The notes below the pieces were generated by a model, which had not been told where the DNA came from, ran no database searches, and saw nothing but the letters and a program-made list of their open reading frames with translations. Source: an uncultured bacterium (GTDB lineage: Bacteria > Bacillota > Clostridia > Lachnospirales > Lachnospiraceae). Taken from it: a DNA stretch of 39,252 bases. Both the position numbers and the translations under genes were made by a program. Location of the stretch: the NCBI GenBank assembly GCA_905214675.1, contig CAJMMS010000013.1:1-39252 (forward strand), given 5' to 3'. Every line of letters starts with the position of its first letter. The stretch's first letter is position 1. This document shows, piece after piece, positions 7,081 to 16,675 of this stretch.

Positions 7081-9662
7081 AGCACTAAAATCTGCAATAT
7101 TCCGGCTCCTGATACATAATTTTCTCCTTTTTTGCCTTCATTCCGGATTTTGCCATTTGAAACGGTAAGCATCAGAATTCCTAAAAACGGCAGAAAATAG
7201 CGTCCCTGCACTCCCGCGATATATCCGGTTCCTGCCGGTGTGGATGCGATCAGCATGGATGCAAAGATCATTCCACTGCTTAAAATGCAGACAGACCAGA
7301 TTCCAAGTTTCTGATAACCTTTCCGGATATAATGTTCTTCTTTTCCAGGAATTGCTGCCAGGAGCAGCAGAATCAGAAATGCCATGCAGATATGCCACGG
7401 AATATCAATATTCAGCCATCCAAGTTTTCCTCCCAGAATCCCTTTCAGGTAGATATCTGACTTCTCTGCAACCGTATTTTCCAGAATCCGCAATAAGAAA
7501 CCCGGATTTTTCAGCAAGGTCGTAATCTGATAATTCTCTGTCACTGCCGATGCCTTTGCCGCAGCTTTTGCCACAAGTCCGGTTCGCATCAGAATGTTGG
7601 GATAGTGCACCATATAACAGAATCCAATGCTGCCAGCCAGCCATAACGCTGTTCTTTTACCCTGCCTGCTGTTTTCTGTCTTTTTGCGGTACACTGCCGC
7701 TATCAGCAGGATCGTCAGCGGCAGATAAGCACCTGCTTTTGCAAGTCCCAGCAGGATCGTCGCTACCAGAAGCACTGCCATTTCCGGTACTTCCATCTGT
7801 CCTTCTCCATAGATCCAGCGAAGCAGATACCCTGCAAACAGAAAGGAGATTCCAATCAGAAATGCATCATAAGAAAAGGACATCACTTCCTGCAGCGTGA
7901 TCGGCAAAAGCCCGATCACATAAAAAACGCTCTTTCCAAACGGAAGTTTTCTCACTCCGCAATACATCAGCAGAGCGGCTGCCAGCAAATTAAAGACTCT
8001 GCCAAGCAGATACGTCAAAGTACGTCCTGCTCCGAAAAGCCGTCCAACTGAAAGTCCAACTGCCTGCGGCAGGTAAAACACTTTTGGCACATTTCCCAGA
8101 TTGTTTCTGGAATAACTCTCCGTCAGCGTTTTGTTTTTCGCCTTTGTAAAAAGAGTTTCATACTCTTCCCGGTAGGACTCCTCCGTAACCTCCGTTTTTT
8201 CCATAGCATCAATATCAATATCATCATACCTCCGGTATAAGGTACTGCCGATTCCATTATCTTTCACTCCAAGTATTTCATTGGAAACCCGGTACGCCGT
8301 ATCGACATGGGATGGTTCATCCGGAATCGTATACACCGGCAAAAGCATGCTGTATACCAGCCCCCATCCCAAGACAGCCAGCAGAAACAGTTTATCCGGA
8401 TTCCATTTTCCGATCATTGCCCCATAAAGAAGAAGCAGGGCATGTATGATGGAAAACAGCATAATGGCAAAGAAAAACTTCTTCAGACCTCCGTACACGG
8501 AAAAATAGCCGCTGCATCCGATCTGCTGTTTTTCATCCGTCCGCACTTTCATACTTCCTTTTTCCATGTTCCAGACAACCGTCAGGTTTTTGCCTTTTGT
8601 ATTTTTCAGTGCTCTGGAAAACTTTAATTTTACAGAAATCGTATCCTCCTGTTTTTTCACCAGTTCTTTTATATCATATGTTTCTTCGAAAAGCTTCTTA
8701 CCCTCATCCAGAATCGCAATCCGCAGCTGCGATGCTTCCTGTGGTTCCTCTGCCAGCTCTATTTTCAGACCTTTCCATTGATTTTCCGCAACGTTTACGC
8801 TCTGCGTATATGCTTCGCCTTCCGTCATTTCCCTGATGCAGTTGTCTTCCGTATACGCCAGCACCTTTTCTGCCTGTTTCTTTGTTGCCGGTTTTACGGT
8901 ATGACTCCAGGTAAATTCAGCACACAAAAGCATGCCCGCTGCTGCGGCTGCACAGATCAGAACCTTTTTCCCGGATGGTTTCTTTTTTTCTTTTTTTTGC
9001 TTTTTCTTTTCTCTTTTTGTCTTTTTTACGATCTGCCCGGTGGCATACATATAAAAAAGCAGACCTGCTCCCACTGCCGTACACAGAGTTTTTATCAGTG
9101 CTTCTGCCAGCCCGCTCTGCCGAACCGGATAATACATCAGAAAGTACACCGGAGACTGTTCTTTTCCCTTTACTTCCAGTTTATAGGAAGCGTCTTTACT
9201 TTTTGCCATCCCAAGTGCAGGTGCTTTTTCTCCTTCCAGTCCTTCGCAGCTTACCCTCAGCACCAGTTCTTTCTCTTTCACATCGGTAGCCGGACAATTT
9301 ACATAAAGTGACGTTCCACTTATCTGGGCGGCAAGTAAAATTTCTTTTTGTGCAATCCGTTCTTCACTGCCCTGTTCTGACAGTTCAAATGTAAGCTTTG
9401 CGTTTTCTCCATAATTTTCTTCATTCTTACTATAATAAAACAAAAAGCCATTTATCTCATCCTGCTGTGTCTGAAATTTAAGCTGTAGCGTCATGCCCTC
9501 TTCCAGGGACAGTTCCTGCTCTTCCTGCCAGGCATCCGAGTAAGAAACTGCATGAATGATCATCTTATCTGACGTTTTCCAGAAAATTACAAATACTCCA
9601 ATCAAAAGTACTGCCACGATCCATAACATCCTGTAAGTACCGGCACGCTCTTTTTTCTCCAT
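7053..9662 (-). CDS. DUF2142-family polytopic membrane protein
   Basis: A protein of about 869 residues. An N-terminal helix is followed by a beta-rich outside domain, a second helix, a very lysine-rich cytoplasmic linker (KREKKKQKKEKKK), a third helix, a second outside domain, and about ten C-terminal helices. The motif IPDEPSHVDTAYRVS after a membrane helix is characteristic of DUF2142 proteins, which are predicted GT-C-type transferases found in polysaccharide loci. Start codon: ATG 9662 is preceded by GGTGAT and fits better than ATG 9677, which would add MMVIK. It is the first gene of the leftward block, with a promoter at 9695-9723. I infer extracytoplasmic glycosylation or polymer transfer. 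Confidence 0.87.
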   Translation of the reverse strand: MEKKERAGTYRMLWIVAVLLIGVFVIFWKTSDKMIIHAVSYSDAWQEEQELSLEEGMTLQLKFQTQQDEINGFLFYYSKNEENYGENAKLTFELSEQGSEERIAQKEILLAAQISGTSLYVNCPATDVKEKELVLRVSCEGLEGEKAPALGMAKSKDASYKLEVKGKEQSPVYFLMYYPVRQSGLAEALIKTLCTAVGAGLLFYMYATGQIVKKTKREKKKQKKEKKKPSGKKVLICAAAAAGMLLCAEFTWSHTVKPATKKQAEKVLAYTEDNCIREMTEGEAYTQSVNVAENQWKGLKIELAEEPQEASQLRIAILDEGKKLFEETYDIKELVKKQEDTISVKLKFSRALKNTKGKNLTVVWNMEKGSMKVRTDEKQQIGCSGYFSVYGGLKKFFFAIMLFSIIHALLLLYGAMIGKWNPDKLFLLAVLGWGLVYSMLLPVYTIPDEPSHVDTAYRVSNEILGVKDNGIGSTLYRRYDDIDIDAMEKTEVTEESYREEYETLFTKAKNKTLTESYSRNNLGNVPKVFYLPQAVGLSVGRLFGAGRTLTYLLGRVFNLLAAALLMYCGVRKLPFGKSVFYVIGLLPITLQEVMSFSYDAFLIGISFLFAGYLLRWIYGEGQMEVPEMAVLLVATILLGLAKAGAYLPLTILLIAAVYRKKTENSRQGKRTALWLAGSIGFCYMVHYPNILMRTGLVAKAAAKASAVTENYQITTLLKNPGFLLRILENTVAEKSDIYLKGILGGKLGWLNIDIPWHICMAFLILLLLAAIPGKEEHYIRKGYQKLGIWSVCILSSGMIFASMLIASTPAGTGYIAGVQGRYFLPFLGILMLTVSNGKIRNEGKKGENYVSGAGILQILVLLQIMMNVL

Positions 9663-9694
9663 TTTTATCACCATCACACATTTAAACTTTTAAA

Positions 9695-9723
9695 ACTATA
9701 CCATGTTTCCGCTCTTTTCACAA
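9695..9723 (-). promoter_or_regulatory. Promoter TTGTGA-17-TATAGT for the leftward block
   Basis: On the minus strand, TTGTGA (9718-9723) and TATAGT (9695-9700) are spaced by 17 bases, about 33 bases before the DUF2142 start. It lies in the divergent gap shared with glf. No equally good plus-strand promoter was found for glf: TATAAA at 9769-9774 lacks a matching -35 at normal spacing. Confidence 0.65.
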
Positions 9724-9795
9724 TAGCAATTTACAACCCTTTGCATTTATGTTACACTCAGACTTAAGTATAAATCAAACGAAAAGGAGTATTCT

Positions 9796-10896
9796 ATGTA
9801 CGATTATCTGATTGTCGGTGCCGGACTTTTCGGTGCGGTTTTTGCCAACGAAGCAAAAAAGCACGGAAAATCCTGTCTCGTCGTAGAAAAACGCGATCAC
9901 ATCGCCGGAAATATTTACTGCAAAAACGAAGATGGTATTCATGTCCATCAATACGGTGCTCACATTTTCCATACTTCAGACCGCAAGATCTGGGATTATG
10001 TAAATCAGTTTTCTGAGTTTAACAACTACATCAACTCCCCGGTTGCCATCTATAAGGACGAGCTTTATAATCTTCCTTTTAATATGAATACGTTCAGTAA
10101 AATGTGGGGGATCAAAACACCTGCGCAGGCAAAGGCAAAGATTGCTGAGCAGATCGCAGATCTGAACATCCAGAATCCTGCAAACCTGGAGGAACAGGCT
10201 CTTTCTCTTGTCGGAACGGATGTTTACGAAAAGCTGATCAAAGGCTATACGGAAAAACAGTGGGGACGCCCATGCCGGGAGCTTCCTGCTTTTATCATCA
10301 AACGTCTGCCGCTGCGTTTTACATACGATAACAATTACTTTAATTCCCGTTATCAGGGTATCCCAACCGAAGGTTATACCGCTGTTGTCGAAAAAATGTT
10401 TGACGGTGCTGATATCCGCCTGAACACAGACTATTTCAAGCATAAAGAAGCCTTGTCTGCGCTCGCGCACAAGACGATTTTTACCGGAATGCTGGATGAA
10501 TATTTTGATTTCTGCTATGGGGCACTGGAATATCGTTCTGTCCGTTTTGAGACGGAACGCATCGAATGCGACAATTATCAGGGCAATGCCGTGGTCAATT
10601 ACACAAACCGTGAAGTCCCTTATACCCGCATCATCGAGCACAAACATTTTACCTTTGGTTCTCAGCCATTTACCATCATTTCGAGGGAATATTCTTCCGA
10701 ATGGAAGCCCGGCATTGAACCATATTACCCGATCAACGATGAGAAAAATTCCGCCCTGTTTGCCAGATACCGCGAACTTGCCGCAAAAGAGCCGAATGTC
10801 ATCTTCGGCGGAAGGCTTGGCAATTACAAATACTATGATATGGATCAGGTGATCGCTGCCGCCCTTGACGTAGCCGGTCAGGAATTTTCATCTTAG
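9796..10896 (+). CDS. glf: UDP-galactopyranose mutase
   Basis: A 366-residue protein, the usual length for bacterial Glf. It interconverts UDP-galactopyranose and UDP-galactofuranose with reduced FAD in the cytoplasm. The FAD motif GAGLFGAVFANE is at residues 8-19. The family signatures EKRDHIAGNIY, HQYGAHIFHT, YTEKQWGRP and a C-terminal GGRLGNYKYYDMDQV are all present, including the arginine in RLGNYKYYDM that contacts the substrate. AAGGAG lies seven bases before the ATG. It is the only plus-strand gene within the polysaccharide region, flanked by divergent and convergent operons and ending in a strong terminator. It implies that the surface polymer contains galactofuranose. Confidence 0.96.
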   Translation: MYDYLIVGAGLFGAVFANEAKKHGKSCLVVEKRDHIAGNIYCKNEDGIHVHQYGAHIFHTSDRKIWDYVNQFSEFNNYINSPVAIYKDELYNLPFNMNTFSKMWGIKTPAQAKAKIAEQIADLNIQNPANLEEQALSLVGTDVYEKLIKGYTEKQWGRPCRELPAFIIKRLPLRFTYDNNYFNSRYQGIPTEGYTAVVEKMFDGADIRLNTDYFKHKEALSALAHKTIFTGMLDEYFDFCYGALEYRSVRFETERIECDNYQGNAVVNYTNREVPYTRIIEHKHFTFGSQPFTIISREYSSEWKPGIEPYYPINDEKNSALFARYRELAAKEPNVIFGGRLGNYKYYDMDQVIAAALDVAGQEFSS

Positions 10897-10929
10897 TCGG
10901 AAAAGACTTCCACTTCTGTAAGTTAGTTT

Positions 10930-10970
10930 AAAACAACAGCCACGACTTTTCGGTAATGGCTGTTGTTTTT
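10930..10970. terminator. Bidirectional intrinsic terminator between glf and the 11-gene operon
   Basis: AACAACAGCCA (10932-10942) and TGGCTGTTGTT (10957-10967) form a perfect 11 bp stem with a 14-base loop. A T run follows on the plus strand and a shorter one on the minus strand. It can end glf and also the converging operon whose last stop is at 10974. Confidence 0.88.
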
Positions 10971-10973
10971 TAG

Positions 10974-13247
10974 TCAGATCTTTTCCAGATCTTCCACCAG
11001 TTTTTTCATTCTCTTCTCAAAGGTATGCTCCTCCAGGACAAGCTGATGTCCGCGTTCTGCCAGTTTTTCCGCTTCTTCCGGATGCTTCATATAGTAATCT
11101 GTTTTTTCTTTGAGATCTTCTTTATCTTTGTAGGTAACGACAGTCCCCCTGAAGATATCTTCGATTTCCGGCATCTCATCGCTGATGATAAATGCTTCTG
11201 CTGCCAGGGCATCAAACAGACGGTTGGAAACGATTCCGGTTTCTTTCATATCTTCCCAGTGATCATTGAGCACGATTTTTGCATCCCGGTATGCCTGGCC
11301 AACGTTCTCATTTGGCATATAAGGCTCTTTTACGCATGCCTGTGCTTCCGGAAAAGCATCCCAGTGCCTGCCATAGATCGTCAGCGGATAATCCAGCGTC
11401 AGTGCATCCTGCACAACCTGCCGGTAGATACGTCTGGAATTTCCGATAAACAGAAGATCATACTTCTTCTCTCCGGCAATACTTTTCATCACTTCCGGAT
11501 CGGCGCACTGCAACAGCACATCACATTTTGTCTTTAATTTATCTTTCCATCGCTCGTACAGTTTCTGCGAAGCAAAGTAAACCAGATCAAAACGCTCATA
11601 TTCCTCCTGCGGCACATCTGCCGGGTGGGAAATATTCCACATGATGTTTTTCTGCCGGACATCCTCTTTCGGATAATACGGACGGTTTCCGCGCAGGGCG
11701 ATCGTTATGGCACTGTTGCTGCTGTCACTCCATCTCTGATAAGGACGCACATCCACTTCATACCCCAGTTTTTCCAGTTCTTTTTTCATTGCCAGCGCAT
11801 AGTGATAATCGCCCCAGAACTTTTTGTTTTCATCATCCGGCATCGGTGCACAGATATCGATTTTTTTCGGGTTGATCTCTGGTTTCTCCTCTGCTATCTG
11901 CTTCCAGGCATCGGTGGATGTAAACAATCTTTCCCTCTTTTCGCTCCAGTCCCATATGATAAGATCATTTTTGATGTTTTTTATCTTTGATCGGTCATAC
12001 GATTCAGAAGCAAGGATCAGAATGTCGGTCTCTCTTCCGATGTCATACCAGTCTTTTTCATCCTCCTGCTTCCGGTATTCTACCTGGTATCCGTCTTCCA
12101 TCAGACTTTCCGCAAATACTCTTACATCCAGCGGTGTTTTTTTCTCTGTCACAATGGTGACCAGAAGAGAAGCTTCTGTAAAAACAGACTTCTGTTCCAG
12201 TTTTTCTTTTAATATTTTTCTTTGCAGATACGTCTGCCATTTTCCCTGATAGATATACATGTTGTAGAGACGGCGCTCTTTTACTTCTTTTTCATCATCT
12301 TTGCCCTGCGTTCCAAATTCATAATGAAACACCATACATGCCGGGGCCAGATAATTCTGATAGCCTGCCTTGTCCAGTTTCAGACAGAGATCCACATCCT
12401 CATAACCATAGCAGTAAGCTTCATCAAAGCCTCCCACCTTTTCAAAAGCTTTCTTTGTCACCAGTAAAACGGCCGCTGTCACCGCTCCTTTTTTCACCGG
12501 TTTCCGGTTTTTTATGCTTTCTTCACTTATTCTTCCCAGCAGTTCCAGCCCGTTTTTCTGGTTGTATGGCTGGACAAAGTACGTTTTGTTGCGGTACGCA
12601 TCGCGAAACCCGATTCCATCGTGCTGGATATTGCGGGATTTGGCTGTATTTTTACAGCCTTCCGGAATTCTCGGATAATACAGTCTGGCACCGACTGCTC
12701 CGGCATTTTCTTTTTCCATGGCGGTCATCAGCAGCTCGTCCAGCCAGCCATCGGTTACTTCTGTATCATTGTTCAGAAACAGCAGATATTCGCCCTTTGC
12801 TTTTCTTACCGCCTGATTGTTTGCCGCAGAAAAAGACAGGTTTTCCTGATTCTTTATGATTGTCACCGGAAATTTTCCCTGATATTGCTCCATAAGCATC
12901 ACAGATCCGTCTGTAGAAGCATTGTCTGCCAGGATAATCTCAAAATGCGGATAAAATGTTTTTTCCTCAAAAGACTTCATCAGTCTTTTCAGATGCTCTT
13001 CTCCGTCACGGTTCAGGATAATGATCGATACTTCCGGATTTTTCCGATAAAGCTCCGTCTGTTCTTTTCGCTTCTCAATCCATTCCTTATTGTCCATCTG
13101 TTCGAATTCCAGTGCATAGTTTCGTAACTCAAGCGTCGCATCCCAGTCTACTTTCTGTTTATGTTCTTTCCATTTTTTATTGACCTTTTTGATACACTTA
13201 CCCAGCAACGGAATATGCAGGATTTCTTCTTTGATTGCATTTGTCAC
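10974..13247 (-). CDS. Two-domain glycosyltransferase: GT2 plus CgeB-like GT1
   Basis: A 757-residue protein. Residues about 72-330 form a GT2 domain of the rhamnosyltransferase-like type (VSIIILNRDGEEHL, ILADNASTDGS, LFLNNDTEV, and GYEDVDLCLKL near its end). Residues about 500-755 resemble the CgeB/Glyco_trans_1_2 type (LLFIGNSRRIYR, YGRHWD, SNRLFDALAAEAFIISD). Two active sites suggest two consecutive sugar additions by one cytoplasmic protein. The start is a GTG preceded by AGGGGGGG, seven bases upstream. It is the last gene of the operon, 12 bases after its neighbour. Donors and acceptors cannot be read from sequence. A rhamnosyl activity would agree with the rfbD gene nearby, but that is inference. 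Confidence 0.88.
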   Translation of the reverse strand: MTNAIKEEILHIPLLGKCIKKVNKKWKEHKQKVDWDATLELRNYALEFEQMDNKEWIEKRKEQTELYRKNPEVSIIILNRDGEEHLKRLMKSFEEKTFYPHFEIILADNASTDGSVMLMEQYQGKFPVTIIKNQENLSFSAANNQAVRKAKGEYLLFLNNDTEVTDGWLDELLMTAMEKENAGAVGARLYYPRIPEGCKNTAKSRNIQHDGIGFRDAYRNKTYFVQPYNQKNGLELLGRISEESIKNRKPVKKGAVTAAVLLVTKKAFEKVGGFDEAYCYGYEDVDLCLKLDKAGYQNYLAPACMVFHYEFGTQGKDDEKEVKERRLYNMYIYQGKWQTYLQRKILKEKLEQKSVFTEASLLVTIVTEKKTPLDVRVFAESLMEDGYQVEYRKQEDEKDWYDIGRETDILILASESYDRSKIKNIKNDLIIWDWSEKRERLFTSTDAWKQIAEEKPEINPKKIDICAPMPDDENKKFWGDYHYALAMKKELEKLGYEVDVRPYQRWSDSSNSAITIALRGNRPYYPKEDVRQKNIMWNISHPADVPQEEYERFDLVYFASQKLYERWKDKLKTKCDVLLQCADPEVMKSIAGEKKYDLLFIGNSRRIYRQVVQDALTLDYPLTIYGRHWDAFPEAQACVKEPYMPNENVGQAYRDAKIVLNDHWEDMKETGIVSNRLFDALAAEAFIISDEMPEIEDIFRGTVVTYKDKEDLKEKTDYYMKHPEEAEKLAERGHQLVLEEHTFEKRMKKLVEDLEKI

Positions 13248-13259
13248 CGTAATCCCCCC

Positions 13260-14180
13260 CTATTTCCATTCTTTCGTCTTTTTTGAGATCAGATATTTCG
13301 GTCTGCCTTTTACTTCTTCATATATTTTTGATATATAATATCCAATGATTCCAAGGCTCATCATGATCAGACTGCCAACAATCAGTATCAGAAGAATTAC
13401 CGTCGTAAAACCTGCTACTGCATGTCCGGTAAAATAATGCACCAGAGACTGGATCCCCAGAATAATGGCAAATACAAACATAAAGATACCGGCTACCGTC
13501 ACAAACTGCATCGGAACAGCCGAAAATGCCACCACATTTGTCACCGCATATTTCACCAGGGACCAGGTAGACCATTTGGATTCTCCCTCGGTGCGTTCCT
13601 GCACATCAAATTCCACACTGGTGCTGCGATAGCCGATCCAGGAGGACAGTGCACGGAAAAATGCATTTTTTTCCGGCATGGCAAGCAGAGCATCCACAGC
13701 TTTCCGATCCAGCAGTTTGAAATCAGAAGCTCTGGACATATCGATCTGAACTGCTTTTGACATCATCCGGTAAAACAGACCTGCGCAGGCTTTGTGCAGC
13801 CTGCTTTCTTTTCCGCGGCTGCGCTTCACCCCTTCTACGACTTCATAGCCCTGCTCCCAGAGCCGGTACATGGAAACCAGTACTTCCGGCGGATGCTGAA
13901 GATCACAGTCCATCACCGCACAGCAGTCTCCGGATGCATTTGCAAGGCCGGCAAAAATGGCAGACTCCTTTCCAAAATTCCTGGAAAAGTGAATTCCTTT
14001 TACCTGTGGATTTCGCTCTGCTGCCGCTTCGATCTGCTCCCATGTCCCATCACGTGAACCATCGTTGATAAACACAATCTCATACGGTATCGCTTCCTTC
14101 CCTAAAATCCCATCTACCGTATCTGCTGTTTTCTGTATCATTTTTTCTTCGTTGTACGCAGGTATAATAACCGATAACAT
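13260..14180 (-). CDS. GtrB-like polyprenyl-phosphate glycosyltransferase (GT2, two TM)
   Basis: A 306-residue enzyme. The GT-A domain carries LSVIIPAYNEEKMIQ at the N-terminus, FINDGSRDGT, the intact metal motif AVMDCDLQHPPE, and the downstream RASDFKLLDRKAV typical of GtrB/dolichol-phosphate-mannose-synthase-like proteins. Two helices occupy about residues 230-290, followed by a short basic tail. This family moves glucose or another sugar from a nucleotide to undecaprenyl phosphate on the inner membrane face. AAGGGGG precedes the ATG by nine bases. It is inside the 11-gene operon. Its lipid-linked product should need an outside transferase, and the DUF2142 and other GT-C-like proteins of the locus are candidates. 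It retains the DxD that the related gene at 4946-5887 lacks. Confidence 0.92.
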   Translation of the reverse strand: MLSVIIPAYNEEKMIQKTADTVDGILGKEAIPYEIVFINDGSRDGTWEQIEAAAERNPQVKGIHFSRNFGKESAIFAGLANASGDCCAVMDCDLQHPPEVLVSMYRLWEQGYEVVEGVKRSRGKESRLHKACAGLFYRMMSKAVQIDMSRASDFKLLDRKAVDALLAMPEKNAFFRALSSWIGYRSTSVEFDVQERTEGESKWSTWSLVKYAVTNVVAFSAVPMQFVTVAGIFMFVFAIILGIQSLVHYFTGHAVAGFTTVILLILIVGSLIMMSLGIIGYYISKIYEEVKGRPKYLISKKTKEWK

Positions 14181-14215
14181 CTTATCTGTCCCCCTTTGCT
14201 GTTATACCCCTCAGA

Positions 14216-16675
14216 TTATTCATGAAACAGTCTGAGTTTCCGGCAGATCTTATATCCCGTCTGTCCGTGGAGTCTGCTTAACTGTTCTCTCTTCTCATTC
14301 AGTTTTTTCCTGGTGTCCTCATTTTTTACGGTCAGCTTCTGTACTTTCAGTTTCTGCATGCAGAGTCTCTGCCTGTGTGCTTCCAGATTTTCATTTTTCT
14401 GCTGTTTCATCACGATCAGGGTATCCACAAGAGATCCCGTCAGCATCGTACGATAACTCTGATAGACTTTTCTGGAATAGTAATAATTTTCATGATCTTC
14501 GATTTCCATTTTTTTGAAACCTTCCGAAAGAAGCATATCAAACAGTTCTCTTGCAGAAGCTTCGCTTGTCTGCAGATCCACACTCTGTACCAGAAGATTG
14601 AGTGCCTTATTGTCAAAACTCTGTTTTACTTTTGCATTCTCAAATGCTCCACGTTTTTCCAGAATATCATGCGCAGCCTGAAAAGCATCGTATGTGCTGA
14701 ATACGTCCTGTGACAGTGTTGCAGTAAGACTATTTTTATTATTATATCGATAATCGATCAGTCGCTCATCGACTACCGTAATGCTTTTTGCAAGATACAG
14801 GGCCTGCATGACAAATACAACATCGTTGGCACGCTTTCGGTGTTCAAACTGTAACTGATGCTCCTGTATAAAGGAACGGCGGTACATTTTATTCCACGGA
14901 ATGTTGGTGGTAAAATTAAAAATATACTGTGGAATATCTTCTGCGGAAAACGGTACTTTGTCCGGCATAAATTCTTTTCTCAGATAATTGGAAGGAAGCA
15001 CATAACGATCCGTGGTATCATCCCATTTGCGGATATCACACACACTCATATCTGCCTGATCTGCTTCTGCTTTCTGATAAAGCTTTTCCAGTGCATCCAG
15101 TGCAAAACGGTCATCCGCATCCCAGAATACCACATATTTTCCGCGGCATTTTGCAAGTCCGGCATTTCTTGCCGCCCCTGCATACTGGTTCTTCTGGCGG
15201 ATCAGGGAAAGCCGGAAATCCCTGGACGCATAATCTTCGATGATCTCTGCGGAGCGGTCCGTCGAGCCATCATCCACGCAGATCACTTCGATCTCTTTTA
15301 AGGTCTGTTTTAAAACATTTCCAAGGCTGTCAAACAGGTAATCCTGCGCATTGTAAACCGGCATCACTACCGACACTTTGATCTCTTCATCGGTTCTTTC
15401 ATGACTGAGTTTCAGGCTGTCGTAGCGGTCTGCAAAAACCATGTGCAGAATGCGGTCTGTCGCATGTCCGTCACAGGAACGCATGAATTTCTCTTTAAAA
15501 TCAATGACTTTCTGCCTGTCAAAACGCTCTTCCAGATGGCTGATGTAGTCGATCATCTCGTCATTCGTCTTGCAGACCGGACCTGGAGTCAGTTCGTTAT
15601 AGTCATAATAGAACCCTCTCCAGTCAAAATATTCATCCAGATCATAGGCAAAGAACAACATCGGACGCTCAAAAAGAGAATATTCAAACACCAGAGAAGA
15701 ATAATCGGAGATACAGATATCACTGACACAGAGCAGATCTTCGATCGTCATGCTTCTTGTCGCATCGATTGCAAATGTTCCGTTTAATTCTTCCGGTATC
15801 TCCGGCAGCTTTTTGACCAGCGGATGATGTTTGAAGATCACAACGTATTCGTCTTTAAAATGTTCTGCAAACTTCTCCAGGTCAAAGCAGTCCGGTGTTT
15901 TTGCCCTTGCTACACGTCCGCGGAAGGTCGGAGCATATAGGATGATCTTCTTTCCTTTTGCTTTTGGAAATTCTTTATAGAGATTCTGATACGCCTGTGC
16001 GATCGTCTCACTGCGGTAAAAAATATCGGTACGGCTGGTTCCGACCGGACGGATGGCATCCTGGCGGTCTTTCATATCCATAGCCTCTGCATATGCCCAC
16101 ACAATCTCCGGACTGGATACCGTCACATACGTATAATTTCTGTTATTCGGATGACGCTTCAGTTCCTCTGCATTCGGACCGAAGATCAGCTCTGCCGTGC
16201 TCATGCCAAACTTTTTAAACGCACCGCAGGCATGCCAGAGCTGTGTCACGACTGTTTCCGGACGCATATCCACACAGCTTAAAACATCCGATGCTTCATT
16301 TACAAAAATATATTTTGCGGTGGCGGCATCAGAGAGCATCGCCTGACAGCGCCTGATATATTCTTCCCTCGGTACAAAAGAATTTCGCAGAAGATGTACA
16401 TGGATATCCAGATCAAAATCACGTTTCAGTTCGTCATACAGTACCCGGAAACTGTTGCTCACCTCCGGAAGCCGCAGTTCAATAAAGATAACTTTCCTCT
16501 CATCCACCGGTTCGTTTTTATGCGCATTGTATGCCGCCGGCAAAGTCTCATACAGAAGTTTGTCCTTTCTTTTTCTTCCCAGATATTTTTTGGCTGCTTT
16601 TACCGGCGGAAGCTTCTTGATCTGTTTTCTCCCTTTCCAGTATACTTTTTTCATCATTGTTATAGCTTTACTCAT
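14216..16675 (-). CDS. Bifunctional TagF/TarL-like polyol-phosphotransferase fused to GT2
   Basis: An 819-residue protein. Residues about 55-410 are a CDP-glycerol:polyglycerophosphate-type transferase (Glyphos_transf): VTQLWHACGAFKKFG, ILYAPTFRGR, IFKHHPLV and CISDYSSLVFEYSLFERP. Residues about 432-660 are a GT2 domain (VSVVMPVYNAQDYL, CVDDGSTDRS, VVFWDADDRF). The C-terminus (about 765-810) is a charged, probably coiled-coil segment. The phosphotransferase-then-GT2 order is the reverse of what I usually associate with such fusions. The N-terminal half is a close paralogue of the adjacent gene at 16668-17843, with which it overlaps by eight bases. AAGGAG lies eight bases before the ATG. Given TarI and TarJ next door, the donor is probably CDP-ribitol (inference). 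It acts at the inner membrane face. Confidence 0.9.
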   Translation of the reverse strand: MSKAITMMKKVYWKGRKQIKKLPPVKAAKKYLGRKRKDKLLYETLPAAYNAHKNEPVDERKVIFIELRLPEVSNSFRVLYDELKRDFDLDIHVHLLRNSFVPREEYIRRCQAMLSDAATAKYIFVNEASDVLSCVDMRPETVVTQLWHACGAFKKFGMSTAELIFGPNAEELKRHPNNRNYTYVTVSSPEIVWAYAEAMDMKDRQDAIRPVGTSRTDIFYRSETIAQAYQNLYKEFPKAKGKKIILYAPTFRGRVARAKTPDCFDLEKFAEHFKDEYVVIFKHHPLVKKLPEIPEELNGTFAIDATRSMTIEDLLCVSDICISDYSSLVFEYSLFERPMLFFAYDLDEYFDWRGFYYDYNELTPGPVCKTNDEMIDYISHLEERFDRQKVIDFKEKFMRSCDGHATDRILHMVFADRYDSLKLSHERTDEEIKVSVVMPVYNAQDYLFDSLGNVLKQTLKEIEVICVDDGSTDRSAEIIEDYASRDFRLSLIRQKNQYAGAARNAGLAKCRGKYVVFWDADDRFALDALEKLYQKAEADQADMSVCDIRKWDDTTDRYVLPSNYLRKEFMPDKVPFSAEDIPQYIFNFTTNIPWNKMYRRSFIQEHQLQFEHRKRANDVVFVMQALYLAKSITVVDERLIDYRYNNKNSLTATLSQDVFSTYDAFQAAHDILEKRGAFENAKVKQSFDNKALNLLVQSVDLQTSEASARELFDMLLSEGFKKMEIEDHENYYYSRKVYQSYRTMLTGSLVDTLIVMKQQKNENLEAHRQRLCMQKLKVQKLTVKNEDTRKKLNEKREQLSRLHGQTGYKICRKLRLFHE

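Noticed and set aside
8778..9311. Plus-strand open frame of 177 codons opposite the DUF2142 gene
   Set aside because: Phe/Cys/His-rich translation complementary to a strong membrane-protein gene, with no ribosome site. It is the antisense shadow of lysine-rich and hydrophobic codons.
9976..10647. Minus-strand open frame of 223 codons opposite glf
   Set aside because: All Glf signatures are on the plus strand with a good ribosome site. The minus frame is a shadow.
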